Numbered from the stretch's first letter, positions 7,216 through 17,170 are shown. The stretch: DNA of 64,000 nucleotides from Leptospira sp. WS58.C1 (GCF_040833995.1 NZ_CP162138.1:1-64000); one strand, 5' to 3'. Notes: generated by a model not told the origin, from the letters alone. Program-made: numbers and translations.

Positions 7216-8199
7216 TTGGACATTATTTCGAATTCTCATTCCGATAAGAGCCCGGACCAAAAGGTCCAGGCTCTTGAGGCCAAAAAGCGGATACTTATCG
7301 ATAACCTAAGCGTAGGGACGGACTATAAATTCCCAAAATTGGATGGGCATCTACCCTTCCATACGATCGCCATGGATTTGGATGGGACTCTGCTGGATTC
7401 TCGGGCCTCCATTTCTAGTTTGAATCATTATGTTTTGCAGTCCGCATTGGATCAAGGGGTTGGGCTGATCATCGCTACTGGCAGAAGGTTTTCTTCTGCT
7501 CTTCCCTATGCTCTGGAATTTCGGGGAAATGTAACCGTAGTGGCTAATAATGGGCAAGTGCTCAGAAGTTCACCGACTGGAGAAAGAATTTCGGAAACAT
7601 ATATCTCCAAAGAAGCAGCAACCGCAGTTTTATCCTTGGGAAAGAAGAAAGGCCATTCTCCCCTTCTCCATGTGGACCGCTTCGAAGAAGGGATCGATAT
7701 CTTGCTCGAGTCTCCGATCACGGACGATAAATATCATCATTATTCAGGCGGAGATATCGCGAGGACCAAGGTGGTCGGTGATCTTTTGGAACATTCTTCC
7801 GATCGAGCGCTTGTGGTATGTTATCTTTCTTTAATAAAGGAAGAATTGATCGAGTTGGAAAGGGAACTTCTCTCTTTGCCGGAGGCCTCGGAGTATAGAA
7901 CCGTAATCACAAAAATCCCCGGAGTTTCGTATTGTTTGGAAGTTTTGGAGAAGGGAGTCTCCAAATGGACGGCAATCCAGTCATATTTAAATATTTCAGA
8001 TTTAAACGAGGCGGGAGTGATCTCTTTCGGGGACGAATTGAATGATAAAGAAATGCTTTTTTCTTCCGGATATGGATTTGCGATGAAGAATGCAGTGTCC
8101 AGTTTGAAAGAAGGAGCTTCTTATATTACCAAATATTCGAATAATGAAGACGGGATTGCGATGACTCTTTTGGAATTATCCCTGCTTTCGTTTCGATAA
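7216..8199 (+). CDS. HAD-superfamily hydrolase, Cof/IIB type
   Basis: Haloacid-dehalogenase-like phosphatase, probably acting on a small phosphorylated metabolite. Motif I DLDGTLLDS starts at residue 54. Motif II is in IIATGRRF, motif III a lysine near KGVSKWTAI, and motif IV the GDELNDKEM acidic loop near residue 277. The large insertion between motifs II and III is the C2B cap of Cof-type enzymes. The TTG at 7216 has AGG five bases upstream but gives about 48 residues before the core. A later start such as TTG 7341 is possible. The substrate cannot be read from sequence. Confidence 0.85.
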   Translation: MDIISNSHSDKSPDQKVQALEAKKRILIDNLSVGTDYKFPKLDGHLPFHTIAMDLDGTLLDSRASISSLNHYVLQSALDQGVGLIIATGRRFSSALPYALEFRGNVTVVANNGQVLRSSPTGERISETYISKEAATAVLSLGKKKGHSPLLHVDRFEEGIDILLESPITDDKYHHYSGGDIARTKVVGDLLEHSSDRALVVCYLSLIKEELIELERELLSLPEASEYRTVITKIPGVSYCLEVLEKGVSKWTAIQSYLNISDLNEAGVISFGDELNDKEMLFSSGYGFAMKNAVSSLKEGASYITKYSNNEDGIAMTLLELSLLSFR

Positions 8200-8394
8200 G
8201 GTTTTTTGATTTTTATCAATCTTCACTTCGCAAGAGGAACAGGCGGCTTCGTAACAACCGAAACTCGTCTCTTTTGTTTGAGTTTTGCTAAATAAACTTT
8301 TCATGGAAGAAACGAGCGGAAAGCTCAAATAAACCGCTGCAGAGCCGACAACGAGATACACAATTTTATCTTGGAATCCTATGTCCCAAACCAT
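8176..8394 (-). CDS. Small single-span membrane protein, unknown
   Basis: About 72 residues: MVWDIGF, then one hydrophobic segment (about residues 12-30, IVYLVVGSAAVYLSFPLV), then a cytoplasmic-looking tail with a C-x4-C-x2-C cluster (CYEAACSSC) and lysines. The frame opens at a TTG (8469), but that would put the start inside the hemA regulatory box, so I choose the ATG at 8394. It overlaps the 3' end of the HAD gene by 24 bases. No Shine-Dalgarno is evident. It is plausible because it fills the gap and has a clear transmembrane pattern, but it could be spurious. Confidence 0.45.
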   Translation of the reverse strand: MVWDIGFQDKIVYLVVGSAAVYLSFPLVSSMKSLFSKTQTKETSFGCYEAACSSCEVKIDKNQKTLSKRKQG

Positions 8395-8452
8395 GAGGTC
8401 ATTTTGAAATTCGTTCTCAACACTTGCAAGAGGAATATTTTTCGGATCTCTC

Positions 8453-8468
8453 TGACAGTATTTTGACA
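8453..8468 (+). promoter_or_regulatory. HemR hem-box upstream of hemA
   Basis: TGACA (8453-8457), six bases, TGACA (8464-8468): an exact match to the TGACA-N6-TGACA box known to bind HemR in Leptospira. The second half is part of TTGACA (8463-8468), a -35 box. TATGAT at 8488-8493 could be the -10, although the spacing of 19 is long. It lies 34 bases before hemA. The regulator, HemR, is encoded in the same operon, giving a feedback loop. Confidence 0.8.
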
Positions 8469-8502
8469 AATAAGGCCCTGAATCAGGTATGATCGAAGAT
8501 AG

Positions 8503-9390
8503 ATGTGGTCCACATTACAGGTTTTTCATTCTGAATCTTCCGACAGGGAATTATTCTCTCTTCCTGAGGCTTTTTCTTGGAAGACTTGTATGCGCACTGT
8601 TCTTGTTTCCGATTCCAGGATTCATCCAAATCCGGAAGATCTCCCGGCTCATTGGGAAGTGAAATCCGGTTACGAAGCATACCGACTTCTCCTTGAAATT
8701 ATCTCCGGCTTAAGATCGAAATTGTTCGGAGAGACGGAAGTCCTTTCTCAGTTCAAACAAAGATTTCAAGAAGTACCTGATCTTGCTTTCGGAGATTATT
8801 TGGCAAAACTCAGAGACAATCTGATCGAGGATTGTAGGACTCTTCGCTCCGGTTATTTGCAAAATTTAGGCGAACAATCTTACGGTGGTTTGGCGGATAA
8901 ATATTTATCCGAGGCTTCCAATCCTCCGAAAGAAATCACACTGTTTGGGACAGGCCAGCTTGCTGAAAAAATCCTACCTTGGCTTTCGCATTCCAATAGA
9001 AAGACTAAGATCGTTGGACGTAATCCTAATCGGTTGGAATTTTTATCTTCTGTTTCCGGTTCCACTTCTCATTTAATGGAAGACTGGTCTCCGAATGGAG
9101 AAGCTTGGGTGATCGCAGCTCCTATGGATTTTTCCGCTTGGATGGATAAATTGACCCCAGGGACCTTGGTTCTCGATTTCAGAGAAGAACCTTTGGAAGG
9201 ATCTTGGCCTACAGATATCGTATACATTTCTTTTGCAGATATGCTTTCTTCTTTGAAAGAAACGGAAGAAAGGACTAAAAAAGTGAAGGAAGAATTAAAA
9301 TCCGTCTTAGACGAGCTTCTGGAAGAAAGAGAACTGGAAGCTCATCAAATTGTATTCGGTTGGGATGACCTACCTTGTCCGACGTTTTAA
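8503..9390 (+). CDS. hemA: Glutamyl-tRNA reductase, short form
   Basis: First committed step of the C5 heme route: Glu-tRNA to glutamate-1-semialdehyde, NADPH dependent. The 295 residues are far shorter than the usual 400-plus. TCMRT near residue 29 corresponds to the catalytic STCNRTE motif, keeping the nucleophilic Cys and Arg. LFGETEVLSQFK near residue 73 matches GExQILGQVK. A degraded nucleotide-binding segment (ITLFGTGQLAEKI) lies at about 145-160. Most of the C-terminal dimerisation region is absent. The ATG at 8503 has no clear Shine-Dalgarno and lies close to the predicted transcript start. It overlaps hemCD by 16 bases. Identity rests on motifs plus operon. Confidence 0.88.
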   Translation: MWSTLQVFHSESSDRELFSLPEAFSWKTCMRTVLVSDSRIHPNPEDLPAHWEVKSGYEAYRLLLEIISGLRSKLFGETEVLSQFKQRFQEVPDLAFGDYLAKLRDNLIEDCRTLRSGYLQNLGEQSYGGLADKYLSEASNPPKEITLFGTGQLAEKILPWLSHSNRKTKIVGRNPNRLEFLSSVSGSTSHLMEDWSPNGEAWVIAAPMDFSAWMDKLTPGTLVLDFREEPLEGSWPTDIVYISFADMLSSLKETEERTKKVKEELKSVLDELLEERELEAHQIVFGWDDLPCPTF

Positions 9391-10937
9391 GAATCGGTTC
9401 CCGAAAAAGTTCCCTCGCAAAATTACAGACCTGCCTCGTACATGATCACTTGCGCAAATTGTATCCTGAGTTGGAGCTCCAACTTTTTTTCAAGGAAGCA
9501 AGTGGGGACCAAGACCTAAGCACTCCTCTCTGGAAAATGGGAACTAGAGGTGTATTCACCCAAGATTTAACCAAAGAACTCGTCCAAGGAAATGTGGATG
9601 TAGTCGTTCATTCCTTTAAAGATCTGGATCTGGAAGGTCACGAAGGCACGGAAATTATAATGGTCCTTCCTCGTGCAGACCAAAGAGATGTTCTGCTTTT
9701 TAAAAGATCTTCTTATGCAAATCCTCCTAAAGAAATTAAGATCCATTCTTCTAGTCCCAGAAGAGAATATAATCTTTCCGCGTTTCTTCCGACTGCACTC
9801 CCTTCTCGGCTCCAAAATTTGCCGATCAGTTTTCATCCCGTAAGAGGAAATGTCCAAACAAGGATTCGCAAATGGAAAGCGGATCCGGAAGTCTCCGGCC
9901 TTGTGGTTGCAAAAGCGGCGCTGGATCGTCTTATTTCCGAAAACTTTTCTTTTTCTTCCACGGAAGAATATTCAGAACTCAGAAAGGAGATCCGATCTTC
10001 GATCACAAATGAACTTTTTATGGTTCTGCCTTTATCAAAAAATCCGAATGCACCTGCGCAAGGCGCGCTTGCTGCCGAAATCCGAAAAGGCGACGAAAAG
10101 ACGAAAAAACTTTTGCTTCCGCTTACTAATCCGAAGGAAGAAGAAGCGGTCTTAGAAGAGAGAAAAATTCTCTCTTATTTCGGCGGAGGTTGTCACCAAA
10201 AGATCGGAGTTTCCGTGATTTTGGGCGGACCTTCCGATTTTCTATTTGTTCGAGGTAAAACGGATAACGGCTACGAGCTGGATGCTTTCGATAGATGGAG
10301 AGGGGAAGAATTGCCGCTGCCTTCTTCCTTGGATCTTATGTTTCCGAAACCAAGACAGGGTTTTAGAATGAAACGTTCTCCTGTCCAAACCTCCGTTCCG
10401 AAAGAAAAGTTTTGGTTTGTTTCTCGTGCGGATTCTTTGCCAAAGGATTGGGAATTGCCAGGGACTGATACGATCTTTATTGTAGCGGGTGCAAAAACCT
10501 GGGAAAAATTAGCCTCCCGCGATGTTTGGGTGAACGGCTCCACCGACGGTTTAGGCGAAGAGGATGCAAAAGAAATCGTTAGTTTTTACGAATCCGATCC
10601 CGACTTCATCAAACTCACGCATGAGGAAAGCGATATTATAGAAGGTGTCTGGAGAAGATTCGTAACTTATAAAGTGGATTTCGATTCGGAACAGCCTGAT
10701 CTTTCCGGATATTCCCACTTTTTCTGGATGAGTGCTTCTCAATTCGATCGTGCTTATAAAAAAAATCCGGAAATCGGTTCTCGTATCCATTCTTGCGGGA
10801 CGGGAGCCACGTATAAATATATTAGAAAAATATTAGGTTCGGATGCGAAAATTTTCGCATTTCCGAACTTTGAATCCTGGGAAAAGGCCTGCAAAGGTGA
10901 AGTCCTGGATTTCGGTACAAAAAGAGGTGTTGTATGA
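9375..10937 (+). CDS. hemC: Fused porphobilinogen deaminase / uroporphyrinogen-III synthase
   Basis: Bifunctional 520-residue enzyme. Residues 1 to about 310 are HemC: IGSRKSSLAKLQ at the N-terminus, VVVHSFKDLDLE near residue 75, APAQGALAAEIR near 228, and FGGGCHQKIG near 268 carrying the Cys that anchors the dipyrromethane cofactor. Residues about 340-520 fit a HemD domain (FWFVSRADS at its start, GSRIHSCGTGATYKYI near the end). Leptospira is known for this HemC-HemD fusion, and no separate hemD is present here. It starts with TTG inside hemA and overlaps hemB by four bases. The HemC part is certain; HemD is weaker in sequence but expected. Confidence 0.93.
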   Translation: MSDVLRIGSRKSSLAKLQTCLVHDHLRKLYPELELQLFFKEASGDQDLSTPLWKMGTRGVFTQDLTKELVQGNVDVVVHSFKDLDLEGHEGTEIIMVLPRADQRDVLLFKRSSYANPPKEIKIHSSSPRREYNLSAFLPTALPSRLQNLPISFHPVRGNVQTRIRKWKADPEVSGLVVAKAALDRLISENFSFSSTEEYSELRKEIRSSITNELFMVLPLSKNPNAPAQGALAAEIRKGDEKTKKLLLPLTNPKEEEAVLEERKILSYFGGGCHQKIGVSVILGGPSDFLFVRGKTDNGYELDAFDRWRGEELPLPSSLDLMFPKPRQGFRMKRSPVQTSVPKEKFWFVSRADSLPKDWELPGTDTIFIVAGAKTWEKLASRDVWVNGSTDGLGEEDAKEIVSFYESDPDFIKLTHEESDIIEGVWRRFVTYKVDFDSEQPDLSGYSHFFWMSASQFDRAYKKNPEIGSRIHSCGTGATYKYIRKILGSDAKIFAFPNFESWEKACKGEVLDFGTKRGVV

Positions 10938-11899
10938 GTTCCGAGAGTTTGTTGGGCCTGAGAAGAAATCGCCTCAATGCCCCGCTCAGAAATTTGGTGT
11001 CTTCGGAGAGTTTGAACCCTAAAAAACTAGTCCAACCGATATTCGTGGCGGAAAGTCTGAAATCTCCCGAAAAAATGTCCTCATTACCGGGAGTATTCCG
11101 AGATAGCCAAGAATCCATTCTTTTCCAGATCGAATCGGATTTGAAGAATGGTGTGGAACATTTTCTTCTATTCCTGGTTCCCGAGAAAAAGTCGGACGAT
11201 TCTATTCCTAAATCGTTTTATAAAAATGTAATAGGTAATATTAAATCCAAATTCCCCGAGGCGTTTCTTTGGGTGGATACTTGTCTTTGTTCTTTGACCA
11301 CTCACGGTCATTGCGGGCTTTTGGATCCGAAAGGTAGAATAGACAATGTAAGTTCCGTCAAAAGACTTTCCGAACTTGCGCTTTGTTATGCGGAGTCCGG
11401 TGCGGACGGAATTTCTCCTTCCGATATGATGGATGGAAGAATTAGAAGTCACAGAAATATTCTGGACTCCAACGGTTTTCAGCATGTTCCGATCATGAGT
11501 TATTCCACAAAATTTAAGAGCCATTTTTACGGTCCGTTTAGAGAAGCAGCAGAGTCGGCTCCCGGTCATGGGGACCGTTCTTCGTATCAGATCGATGTGA
11601 GAAACAGAGAAGATTCCATTCTTTCTTCTGTCAGAGATACGGAAGAAGGTGCGGATCTTTTAATGGTTAAGCCGGGTATAACTTCTATAGATCTGATCTT
11701 GCCGATCAAAGAACAAACCGGTCTGCCTGTGGGCGCCTACCAAGTGAGCGGTGAATATGCATCGATTGCAATGCTTGCAGAAAACGGATTTTGTAAATTT
11801 GAAGATGCACTTAAGGAAACCTGGCAAGTGTTCTCCAGGGCCGGCGCTTCTTATCTGATCACTTACGCAGCAAGAAGAGGAAAGGAGATTTTAGGCTGA
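10934..11899 (+). CDS. hemB: Delta-aminolevulinic acid dehydratase (porphobilinogen synthase)
   Basis: Condenses two aminolevulinate molecules to porphobilinogen in the cytosol. The 321 residues are of normal length. The metal-site segment [14 protein letters not shown] (about 114-127) has the Cys ligands of zinc-type enzymes. Schiff-base lysines lie in [14 protein letters not shown] (about 190-203) and [14 protein letters not shown] (about 240-253). [14 protein letters not shown] is also conserved. The ATG overlaps the hemCD stop (ATGA), and its own stop overlaps the hemL start by one base. Firm assignment. Confidence 0.97.
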   Translation: MSSESLLGLRRNRLNAPLRNLVSSESLNPKKLVQPIFVAESLKSPEKMSSLPGVFRDSQESILFQIESDLKNGVEHFLLFLVPEKKSDDSIPKSFYKNVIGNIKSKFPEAFLWVDTCLCSLTTHGHCGLLDPKGRIDNVSSVKRLSELALCYAESGADGISPSDMMDGRIRSHRNILDSNGFQHVPIMSYSTKFKSHFYGPFREAAESAPGHGDRSSYQIDVRNREDSILSSVRDTEEGADLLMVKPGITSIDLILPIKEQTGLPVGAYQVSGEYASIAMLAENGFCKFEDALKETWQVFSRAGASYLITYAARRGKEILG

Positions 11900-13194
11900 T
11901 GTTTCCAAGTTCTAAGGAACTTTTTGAAAGAGCAAAAAAAGTAGCGCCGGGGGGAGTACATTCTCCCGTTAGATCCTTTCGTTCCGTGGGAGGAGATCCC
12001 GTTTTCTTCCGATCCGGAAAAGGTGCGAAACTTACGGATGTTTCCGGAAAAGAATATATAGATTATTGTTTAAGCTTTGGGCCCTTGATCCTAGGTCATA
12101 GAGACGAAGAAGTCCAAAAAATCGTTTCCGAAACCGCAGATCTTGCCTGGAGTTTTGGGGCCGCGGAACCTTATTCGTTAGAACTTGCAGAATGGATCGT
12201 TTCCAAGATCCCTTGGGTAGAAAAGATCCGATTTGTAAACAGTGGAACCGAAGCGGTAATGAGCGCATTACGTGTGGCCCGTGCGGCAACCGGTAGGGAT
12301 AAGATCCTAAAATTTGACGGATGTTATCATGGTCATTTGGATGCATTGCTTGTAAAAGCGGGCTCAGGACTTGCGGGAGAATCTTCTTCCGATAGCGCCG
12401 GGATCGGTTCCGAGCTGATCAAAAACACATTGGTTCTTCCTCTAGACGATGAAAAAGCGGTAGAGGAACTTTTTGCAAAAGAAGGCAAAAATATCGCCGC
12501 ATTAGTGATCGAACCTCTTCCGGCAAATTACGGTTTATTGATACAAAGAAAAGAATTCTTATCGAAGATCGTCGAGATTGCTAGAAAACATGGAAGTCTT
12601 GTTCTTTTTGACGAGGTCATCAGCGGTTTTCGTGTGGGCCTAACCGGTATGAGCGGTGAATTGGGGATTGCACCCGATCTTGTGACGTACGGAAAGATCA
12701 TCGGTGGCGGATTTCCTGTCGGAGCCTATGCTGGAAAAGCCGACTTATTGGATCTGGTCGCTCCTCAGGGCCCTGTTTACCAAGCGGGAACATTGAGCGC
12801 TAGTCCTTTCGGGATGAGGGCGGGCCTTGCAACTTTACAAAAATGTGAAAAAGAAAATGTGCATGCGGTTTTAGAAAATCGCACCAAGTCTTTTGTTTCC
12901 GGGATGGTCTCTATTTTAAGGGAGAGAGATCCGGAGGGAGATTGGGATTCCAGTATACATTCTTCTCTGTTTTGGTTCCATAAAAGGTCCCCTTCCCCGA
13001 TCCGCACTGTGGATAAAATCCCTGCGGGCCATAAGGAAGGTTTTGCAAAAGTTTTCCATGCGTTTCTTTCGGAAGGAATTTATCTGGCTCCGTCCGGTTA
13101 TGAAGTCGGTTTTTTAAGTTATGCTCATTCCGATAGAATACTTTCCGAAACATTGGAGAAAGCGGATTCCGCATTAAAAAAATTGAAAGTATGA
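11899..13194 (+). CDS. hemL: Glutamate-1-semialdehyde 2,1-aminomutase
   Basis: PLP enzyme turning glutamate-1-semialdehyde into 5-aminolevulinate, second C5 step. 431 residues, normal length. The N-terminal [33 protein letters not shown] near residue 112, [11 protein letters not shown] near 140, [12 protein letters not shown] near 235 and the PLP lysine K266 in [14 protein letters not shown] are all present. It overlaps hemB by one base and the sensor kinase by four. Its place in the operon between hemB and hemK follows the known leptospiral order. Confidence 0.97.
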   Translation: MFPSSKELFERAKKVAPGGVHSPVRSFRSVGGDPVFFRSGKGAKLTDVSGKEYIDYCLSFGPLILGHRDEEVQKIVSETADLAWSFGAAEPYSLELAEWIVSKIPWVEKIRFVNSGTEAVMSALRVARAATGRDKILKFDGCYHGHLDALLVKAGSGLAGESSSDSAGIGSELIKNTLVLPLDDEKAVEELFAKEGKNIAALVIEPLPANYGLLIQRKEFLSKIVEIARKHGSLVLFDEVISGFRVGLTGMSGELGIAPDLVTYGKIIGGGFPVGAYAGKADLLDLVAPQGPVYQAGTLSASPFGMRAGLATLQKCEKENVHAVLENRTKSFVSGMVSILRERDPEGDWDSSIHSSLFWFHKRSPSPIRTVDKIPAGHKEGFAKVFHAFLSEGIYLAPSGYEVGFLSYAHSDRILSETLEKADSALKKLKV

Positions 13195-14120
13195 AGATCT
13201 CAGACTCTAAAAAGATCGTTTTACCGGTTATCTGGGTCTTGACCACGGTTTCGCTCGGGGTCTGGTGGCTTTTTTTGGGATTAAGACAAAATAGAATGGC
13301 GACCGAACTTGCATCTCGTTTGGGTTCCAAGATCGAAAGCGATTTTTTAGATAAACTCGAAAGACAAAGTTCCATGATCAAAATGGAAGGCACCTTTTTT
13401 CTCTTCTTGTTAGTGACCGGCGGCGGAACTTTAATTTGGCTTACCTTCCGAGAAGAAAAAAGAAATAAACTCATTCACGATTTTTTTTCCACTGTTACCC
13501 ATGAAATGAAAACTCCTTTGGCAAGTCTCAGATTACAAGCGGAGAGTTTATTGGAAGAAGGTGTGGATGCGGGAAAAGACAAACTTCTTCATAGATTATT
13601 AAAAGACTCCGATCGGATAGAATCCCAGATGAACAAGGCGCTATATCTGGCGAGCCTCATGAGATCCGAAGGATTATATTTAGAAGAGTTGGACCTCCGA
13701 CACTGGGAAGAAAGTCTAAGAGAAGAATGGTCCGAGTTGGATATCCAAACGGAATGGAAAGAGACCAAAGTGTTAGCGGATAGAAGGGCCTTAGAAAGTA
13801 TTTTCAGAAATCTTTTAGAAAACTCTGTCCAACACGGAAGGGCCACAAAAGTAAAAATTCTTTCCGAACCGATTTCCGGAGATAAGATCAAATTCAAATT
13901 CGAAGACAACGGAAAAGGTTTCTCCGGTGATTTTAAATTATTAGGAAGATTATTTTTAAGGCATACAAGCACTAGCGGCACCGGTGTAGGATTGTATATC
14001 GCCGAAAAGTTGGCTAAAAGAATGGATGGGAGCTTCTCCGTTCGAAATTCCGAGTCGGGAGGATTTTTAGCGGAGTTGGTCCTCCCCTCTTATTCTTCTC
14101 AAAGGAGAAGTGGTGCATGA
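13191..14120 (+). CDS. hemK: Sensor histidine kinase HemK
   Basis: Membrane sensor of the HemKR system controlling heme synthesis in Leptospira. 309 residues: transmembrane segments at about 9-30 and 67-86 with a short (about 35-residue) external loop, then HisKA with phospho-accepting H104 in THEMKTPL. HATPase_c follows, with N box [13 protein letters not shown]1 DNGKGF and G2 [12 protein letters not shown]. The sensor loop is too small for a folded ligand domain, so signal perception may occur in the membrane. It overlaps hemL and hemR by four bases each. The symbol follows the Leptospira HemKR usage and is unrelated to the methyltransferase also called HemK. Confidence 0.9.
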   Translation: MKISDSKKIVLPVIWVLTTVSLGVWWLFLGLRQNRMATELASRLGSKIESDFLDKLERQSSMIKMEGTFFLFLLVTGGGTLIWLTFREEKRNKLIHDFFSTVTHEMKTPLASLRLQAESLLEEGVDAGKDKLLHRLLKDSDRIESQMNKALYLASLMRSEGLYLEELDLRHWEESLREEWSELDIQTEWKETKVLADRRALESIFRNLLENSVQHGRATKVKILSEPISGDKIKFKFEDNGKGFSGDFKLLGRLFLRHTSTSGTGVGLYIAEKLAKRMDGSFSVRNSESGGFLAELVLPSYSSQRRSGA

Positions 14121-14809
14121 AAGCGAAATTATTATTAGTGGAAGATGACCGCTCTTTAGGTGAAACTTTAAAGGAACGGTTGGAAAAAGAAGGATACGAA
14201 ATGGTATGGACCGTTTCCGCTCAGTCCGCAAAAGTTTTAGCCGCTGAATCCAAACCGGATCTGATACTTTTAGATGTTCGTTTGCCGGACGGAGATGGAT
14301 TCGAGTTGGCGGAAGAATTAAAATCCAGAAAAGATTGTCCTCCATTTTTGTTTTTAACCGCACATTCGGGTGCGCCGGAACGTTTGAAGGGATTCGAACT
14401 TGGTGCTGAAGAGTTTATACCCAAACCTTTTCACTTAAAGGAATTGCTGATCAGGGTTAAGCACGTATTAGAATCTCATAAACATTCCATAAAACAGGCT
14501 AAATATTCTTACGAAGGTTACCTTCTGGATTTTTACGGATATTGTATTCATACACCTTCCAAAGAAGAGATCCATCTTTCCAAAAGAGACTGCGCTCTTT
14601 TGAATTTTTTAGTGGAAGAAAGAGGAAGAACGGTCAGCCGAGATGAGATCCTGGACCGCCTTTGGGGAGAGGAAAAATTCCCCACAAATAGAACTATAGA
14701 TAATTCCATTGTTAGATTACGCCAAGCCTTCGGAGATAGAGGCGAAGATGCGATCCGTTCCGTGAGAGGAGTCGGCTACCAATGGATCGGAGACTTAAAA
14801 AATGTCTAA
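14117..14809 (+). CDS. hemR: Response regulator HemR, OmpR/PhoB type
   Basis: Transcription factor partner of the adjacent kinase. Residues 1-120 form the receiver: acidic pair E9-D10-D11, phospho-acceptor D53 in LLDVRLPDGDG, TA in FLTAHSGAP and K in FIPKPF. Residues about 130-230 form the winged helix: LSKRDCALLNFLVE, then RTIDNSIVRLRQAFG as recognition helix and the VRGVGYQW wing. In Leptospira HemR binds TGACA-N6-TGACA and activates hemA; that box is present at 8453-8468. It overlaps hemE by eight bases. Confidence 0.93.
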   Translation: MKAKLLLVEDDRSLGETLKERLEKEGYEMVWTVSAQSAKVLAAESKPDLILLDVRLPDGDGFELAEELKSRKDCPPFLFLTAHSGAPERLKGFELGAEEFIPKPFHLKELLIRVKHVLESHKHSIKQAKYSYEGYLLDFYGYCIHTPSKEEIHLSKRDCALLNFLVEERGRTVSRDEILDRLWGEEKFPTNRTIDNSIVRLRQAFGDRGEDAIRSVRGVGYQWIGDLKNV

Positions 14810-15824
14810 TACTAGATTCCAAGCTGCACTTAAGTTAGAGCCTCAGGTGACTCCTCCGATTTGGATGATGCGCCAGGCCGGACGTTATCACTGGCATTAT
14901 CAAAATTTAAGAAAGAAATATTCTTTCGAAGAGTTATGTAAGGTCCCAGAACTTGCGGCGGAAGTGGCTTTCGGTCCCGTGAATGATTTCGATTTTGATA
15001 CTGCCATTTTATTCTCCGATATTCTTTTTCCTTTAGAGGCATTCGGAATGGGATTACGTTTCGGGGAAGAAGGTCCTAAGCTAGGTTGGCATCTTTCTAC
15101 CGTAGAAGATCTGAAACGGTTTTATCCATTGGAACAAGCGGTGGAGTTTATGGGATTCCAGAAGGAGGCGGTGATCCGAACCAGAAAACGGATCCCGAAG
15201 GATAAATCCCTGATCGGGTTTATAGGCGGGCCTTGGACTTTGTTTTGTTATGCTACTCAGGGTAAACATGATGGAAATCTAATACTTCCAAAAGTTTCTG
15301 CGGAACTGAGGGAGGGTTTTTACGAGAGAATCCTGGCATTATTAAAAGAGAATATAAGGCTTCAATTGGAAGGTGGCGCTGAGATCGTGATGATCTTCGA
15401 CACAGCAGCGGGGGATGCTTCTCCAGTATTCTTCCAAGAGGCGATTTTGCCAACCATCCAAGTTCTGGTAGAGGCGTTTCCCGGCAAAATCGGTTATTAT
15501 GCTAAAAATCTGGCACCAGGTTCTTTGCAGTCTCTTAGGGAAGTTTCAGGTCTGACCGGTTTTGGGATGGATCATCGAACCGACATCGTCGGCTTTCTAG
15601 GAAACGGATCTCATTTTGTGCAAGGAAACTTCGATCAGGCATTATTATTCATGGAGTCCGGAGAATTTAAGAAATATTTAAATCGTTGGATCAGGCCTTT
15701 CTTAGAATTGATCCCGGAAAAAAGAGCGGGATGGGTTTGCGGCTTAGGGCATGGAGTCCTGCCAAAAACCCCGGAAGCGAATATTAGAACTTTCGTAAAT
15801 ACCATCCGTGAGGCCTTCGTATGA
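14802..15824 (+). CDS. hemE: Uroporphyrinogen decarboxylase
   Basis: Decarboxylates uroporphyrinogen III to coproporphyrinogen III. 340 residues, standard length. Signatures are PPIWMMRQAGRYHWHYQ near residue 20 with the substrate-binding Arg residues, ATLFSDI-like AILFSDILFPLEAFG near 67, GFIGGPWTLFCYATQG near 139, and CGLGHGVLPKTPEANI near 308. The ATG lies within hemR and the stop overlaps hemN by four bases, so it belongs to the same transcript. Firm assignment. Confidence 0.97.
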   Translation: MSNTRFQAALKLEPQVTPPIWMMRQAGRYHWHYQNLRKKYSFEELCKVPELAAEVAFGPVNDFDFDTAILFSDILFPLEAFGMGLRFGEEGPKLGWHLSTVEDLKRFYPLEQAVEFMGFQKEAVIRTRKRIPKDKSLIGFIGGPWTLFCYATQGKHDGNLILPKVSAELREGFYERILALLKENIRLQLEGGAEIVMIFDTAAGDASPVFFQEAILPTIQVLVEAFPGKIGYYAKNLAPGSLQSLREVSGLTGFGMDHRTDIVGFLGNGSHFVQGNFDQALLFMESGEFKKYLNRWIRPFLELIPEKRAGWVCGLGHGVLPKTPEANIRTFVNTIREAFV

Positions 15825-17170
15825 ATTCCAAATCCGATTTGATTCGAAAATACGATGTTCCGGCACCTAGATATACTAGCTACCCCACCGTTCCTTATTG
15901 GGAAGATAATCCTACAAGAGAAGAATGGATAGATGCGCTTCGAAGAAGGTTGGTCCCTGACGATTCTTCCGTAGCCTTGTATCTTCATATTCCTTTTTGC
16001 GAAACTCTTTGTTCTTTCTGCGGATGTAACACTTCCATTACTAAGAATCACTCTGTCGAAGATCCTTATATAGAAACGGTATTACAGGAATTCCGAAAAT
16101 ACCAGGAGGAGCTTCCCGAACTAACTAAACGGGAATTGAGGGAGTTACATTTAGGCGGAGGCTCCCCTACGTATCTTTCCGAATCCAATTTAGAAAGTTT
16201 GTTAAAGCCACTTTTAGATTCTTGGAATGTATCCGATTCTCCCGAATTCTCTTTGGAAGTGGACCCGAGAAGGACCAGGCTTTCCCAGCTGGAAATACTG
16301 GCAAAGTACGGATTTAGAAGGATCAGTTTGGGGGTCCAGGATTTCGATCCGGAAGTGCAAAGATTGGTAAATCGGATCCAACCTTTTGAACTGACGGAAA
16401 CAATCACTCAAGGTGCTCGTACGTTAGGATATCATTCCGTCAATTTCGATCTGATATACGGGCTTCCTAAACAAACGAAAGAAAGTATGAAGGAAACGAT
16501 CCGAAAAACTTTGGACCTTAGGCCGGATCGTATCGCATTCTACAGTTATGCTCATGTACCTTGGATCAAAGCGGCACAAAGATTATTCACGGAAAACGAT
16601 CTTCCTAAGGGAGAAGAAAAAAGGGAACTGTATGAGATCGGCAGAGAACTTTTTTTAAGCGCCGGATATAAAGAAATCGGAATGGACCATTTCGCTTTAG
16701 AGTCGGATTCGCTCTACGCAGCTTATCAGAGTGGAAATCTTCATCGAAATTTTATGGGTTATACCACCAAGTCTACCGACTTACTTTTAGGTTTGGGGGT
16801 GTCTGCAATTTCGGATAGTTGGGATTGTTTTTATCAGAACGAAAAGATCCTGAAAAAATACCAAAGAAGAATTTCGGAAAACGGACAGGCAATACTCAGG
16901 GGACATAAATTAAATTCGGAAGATCTAGTTCATAGAGAACTGATCCTAAAACTTTCCACTCTAGGAAAAGTAGAGGTGCCGGAGCCGATTTTTGAAGAGG
17001 TTCGCCTCTATTTGGCCAGTATGGAAGACGATAATTTAATCGAGTGGAAAGGAAAAACCCTTGTTTTAACGGACCTGGGAAAACCTTTCTTAAGGAATGC
17101 ATGTACCGGCTTGGACATGCGTTTGAGGAGAAAAAGTCCTGAAACCAAGGTATTTTCTCAGTCTATTTGA
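15821..17170 (+). CDS. hemN: Oxygen-independent coproporphyrinogen III oxidase
   Basis: Radical-SAM enzyme making protoporphyrinogen IX without oxygen. 449 residues. The cluster motif is HIPFCETLCSFCGCN with C60, C64, C67 and C69, the CX3CX2CXC arrangement of true HemN proteins. LHLGGGSPTYLS near residue 109 is the SAM-binding GGGTP equivalent, and the N-terminal YTSYPTVPYW supports HemN rather than HemW. It is the last gene of the overlapping operon from hemA; the next gene starts 126 bases on. Confidence 0.95.
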   Translation: MNSKSDLIRKYDVPAPRYTSYPTVPYWEDNPTREEWIDALRRRLVPDDSSVALYLHIPFCETLCSFCGCNTSITKNHSVEDPYIETVLQEFRKYQEELPELTKRELRELHLGGGSPTYLSESNLESLLKPLLDSWNVSDSPEFSLEVDPRRTRLSQLEILAKYGFRRISLGVQDFDPEVQRLVNRIQPFELTETITQGARTLGYHSVNFDLIYGLPKQTKESMKETIRKTLDLRPDRIAFYSYAHVPWIKAAQRLFTENDLPKGEEKRELYEIGRELFLSAGYKEIGMDHFALESDSLYAAYQSGNLHRNFMGYTTKSTDLLLGLGVSAISDSWDCFYQNEKILKKYQRRISENGQAILRGHKLNSEDLVHRELILKLSTLGKVEVPEPIFEEVRLYLASMEDDNLIEWKGKTLVLTDLGKPFLRNACTGLDMRLRRKSPETKVFSQSI

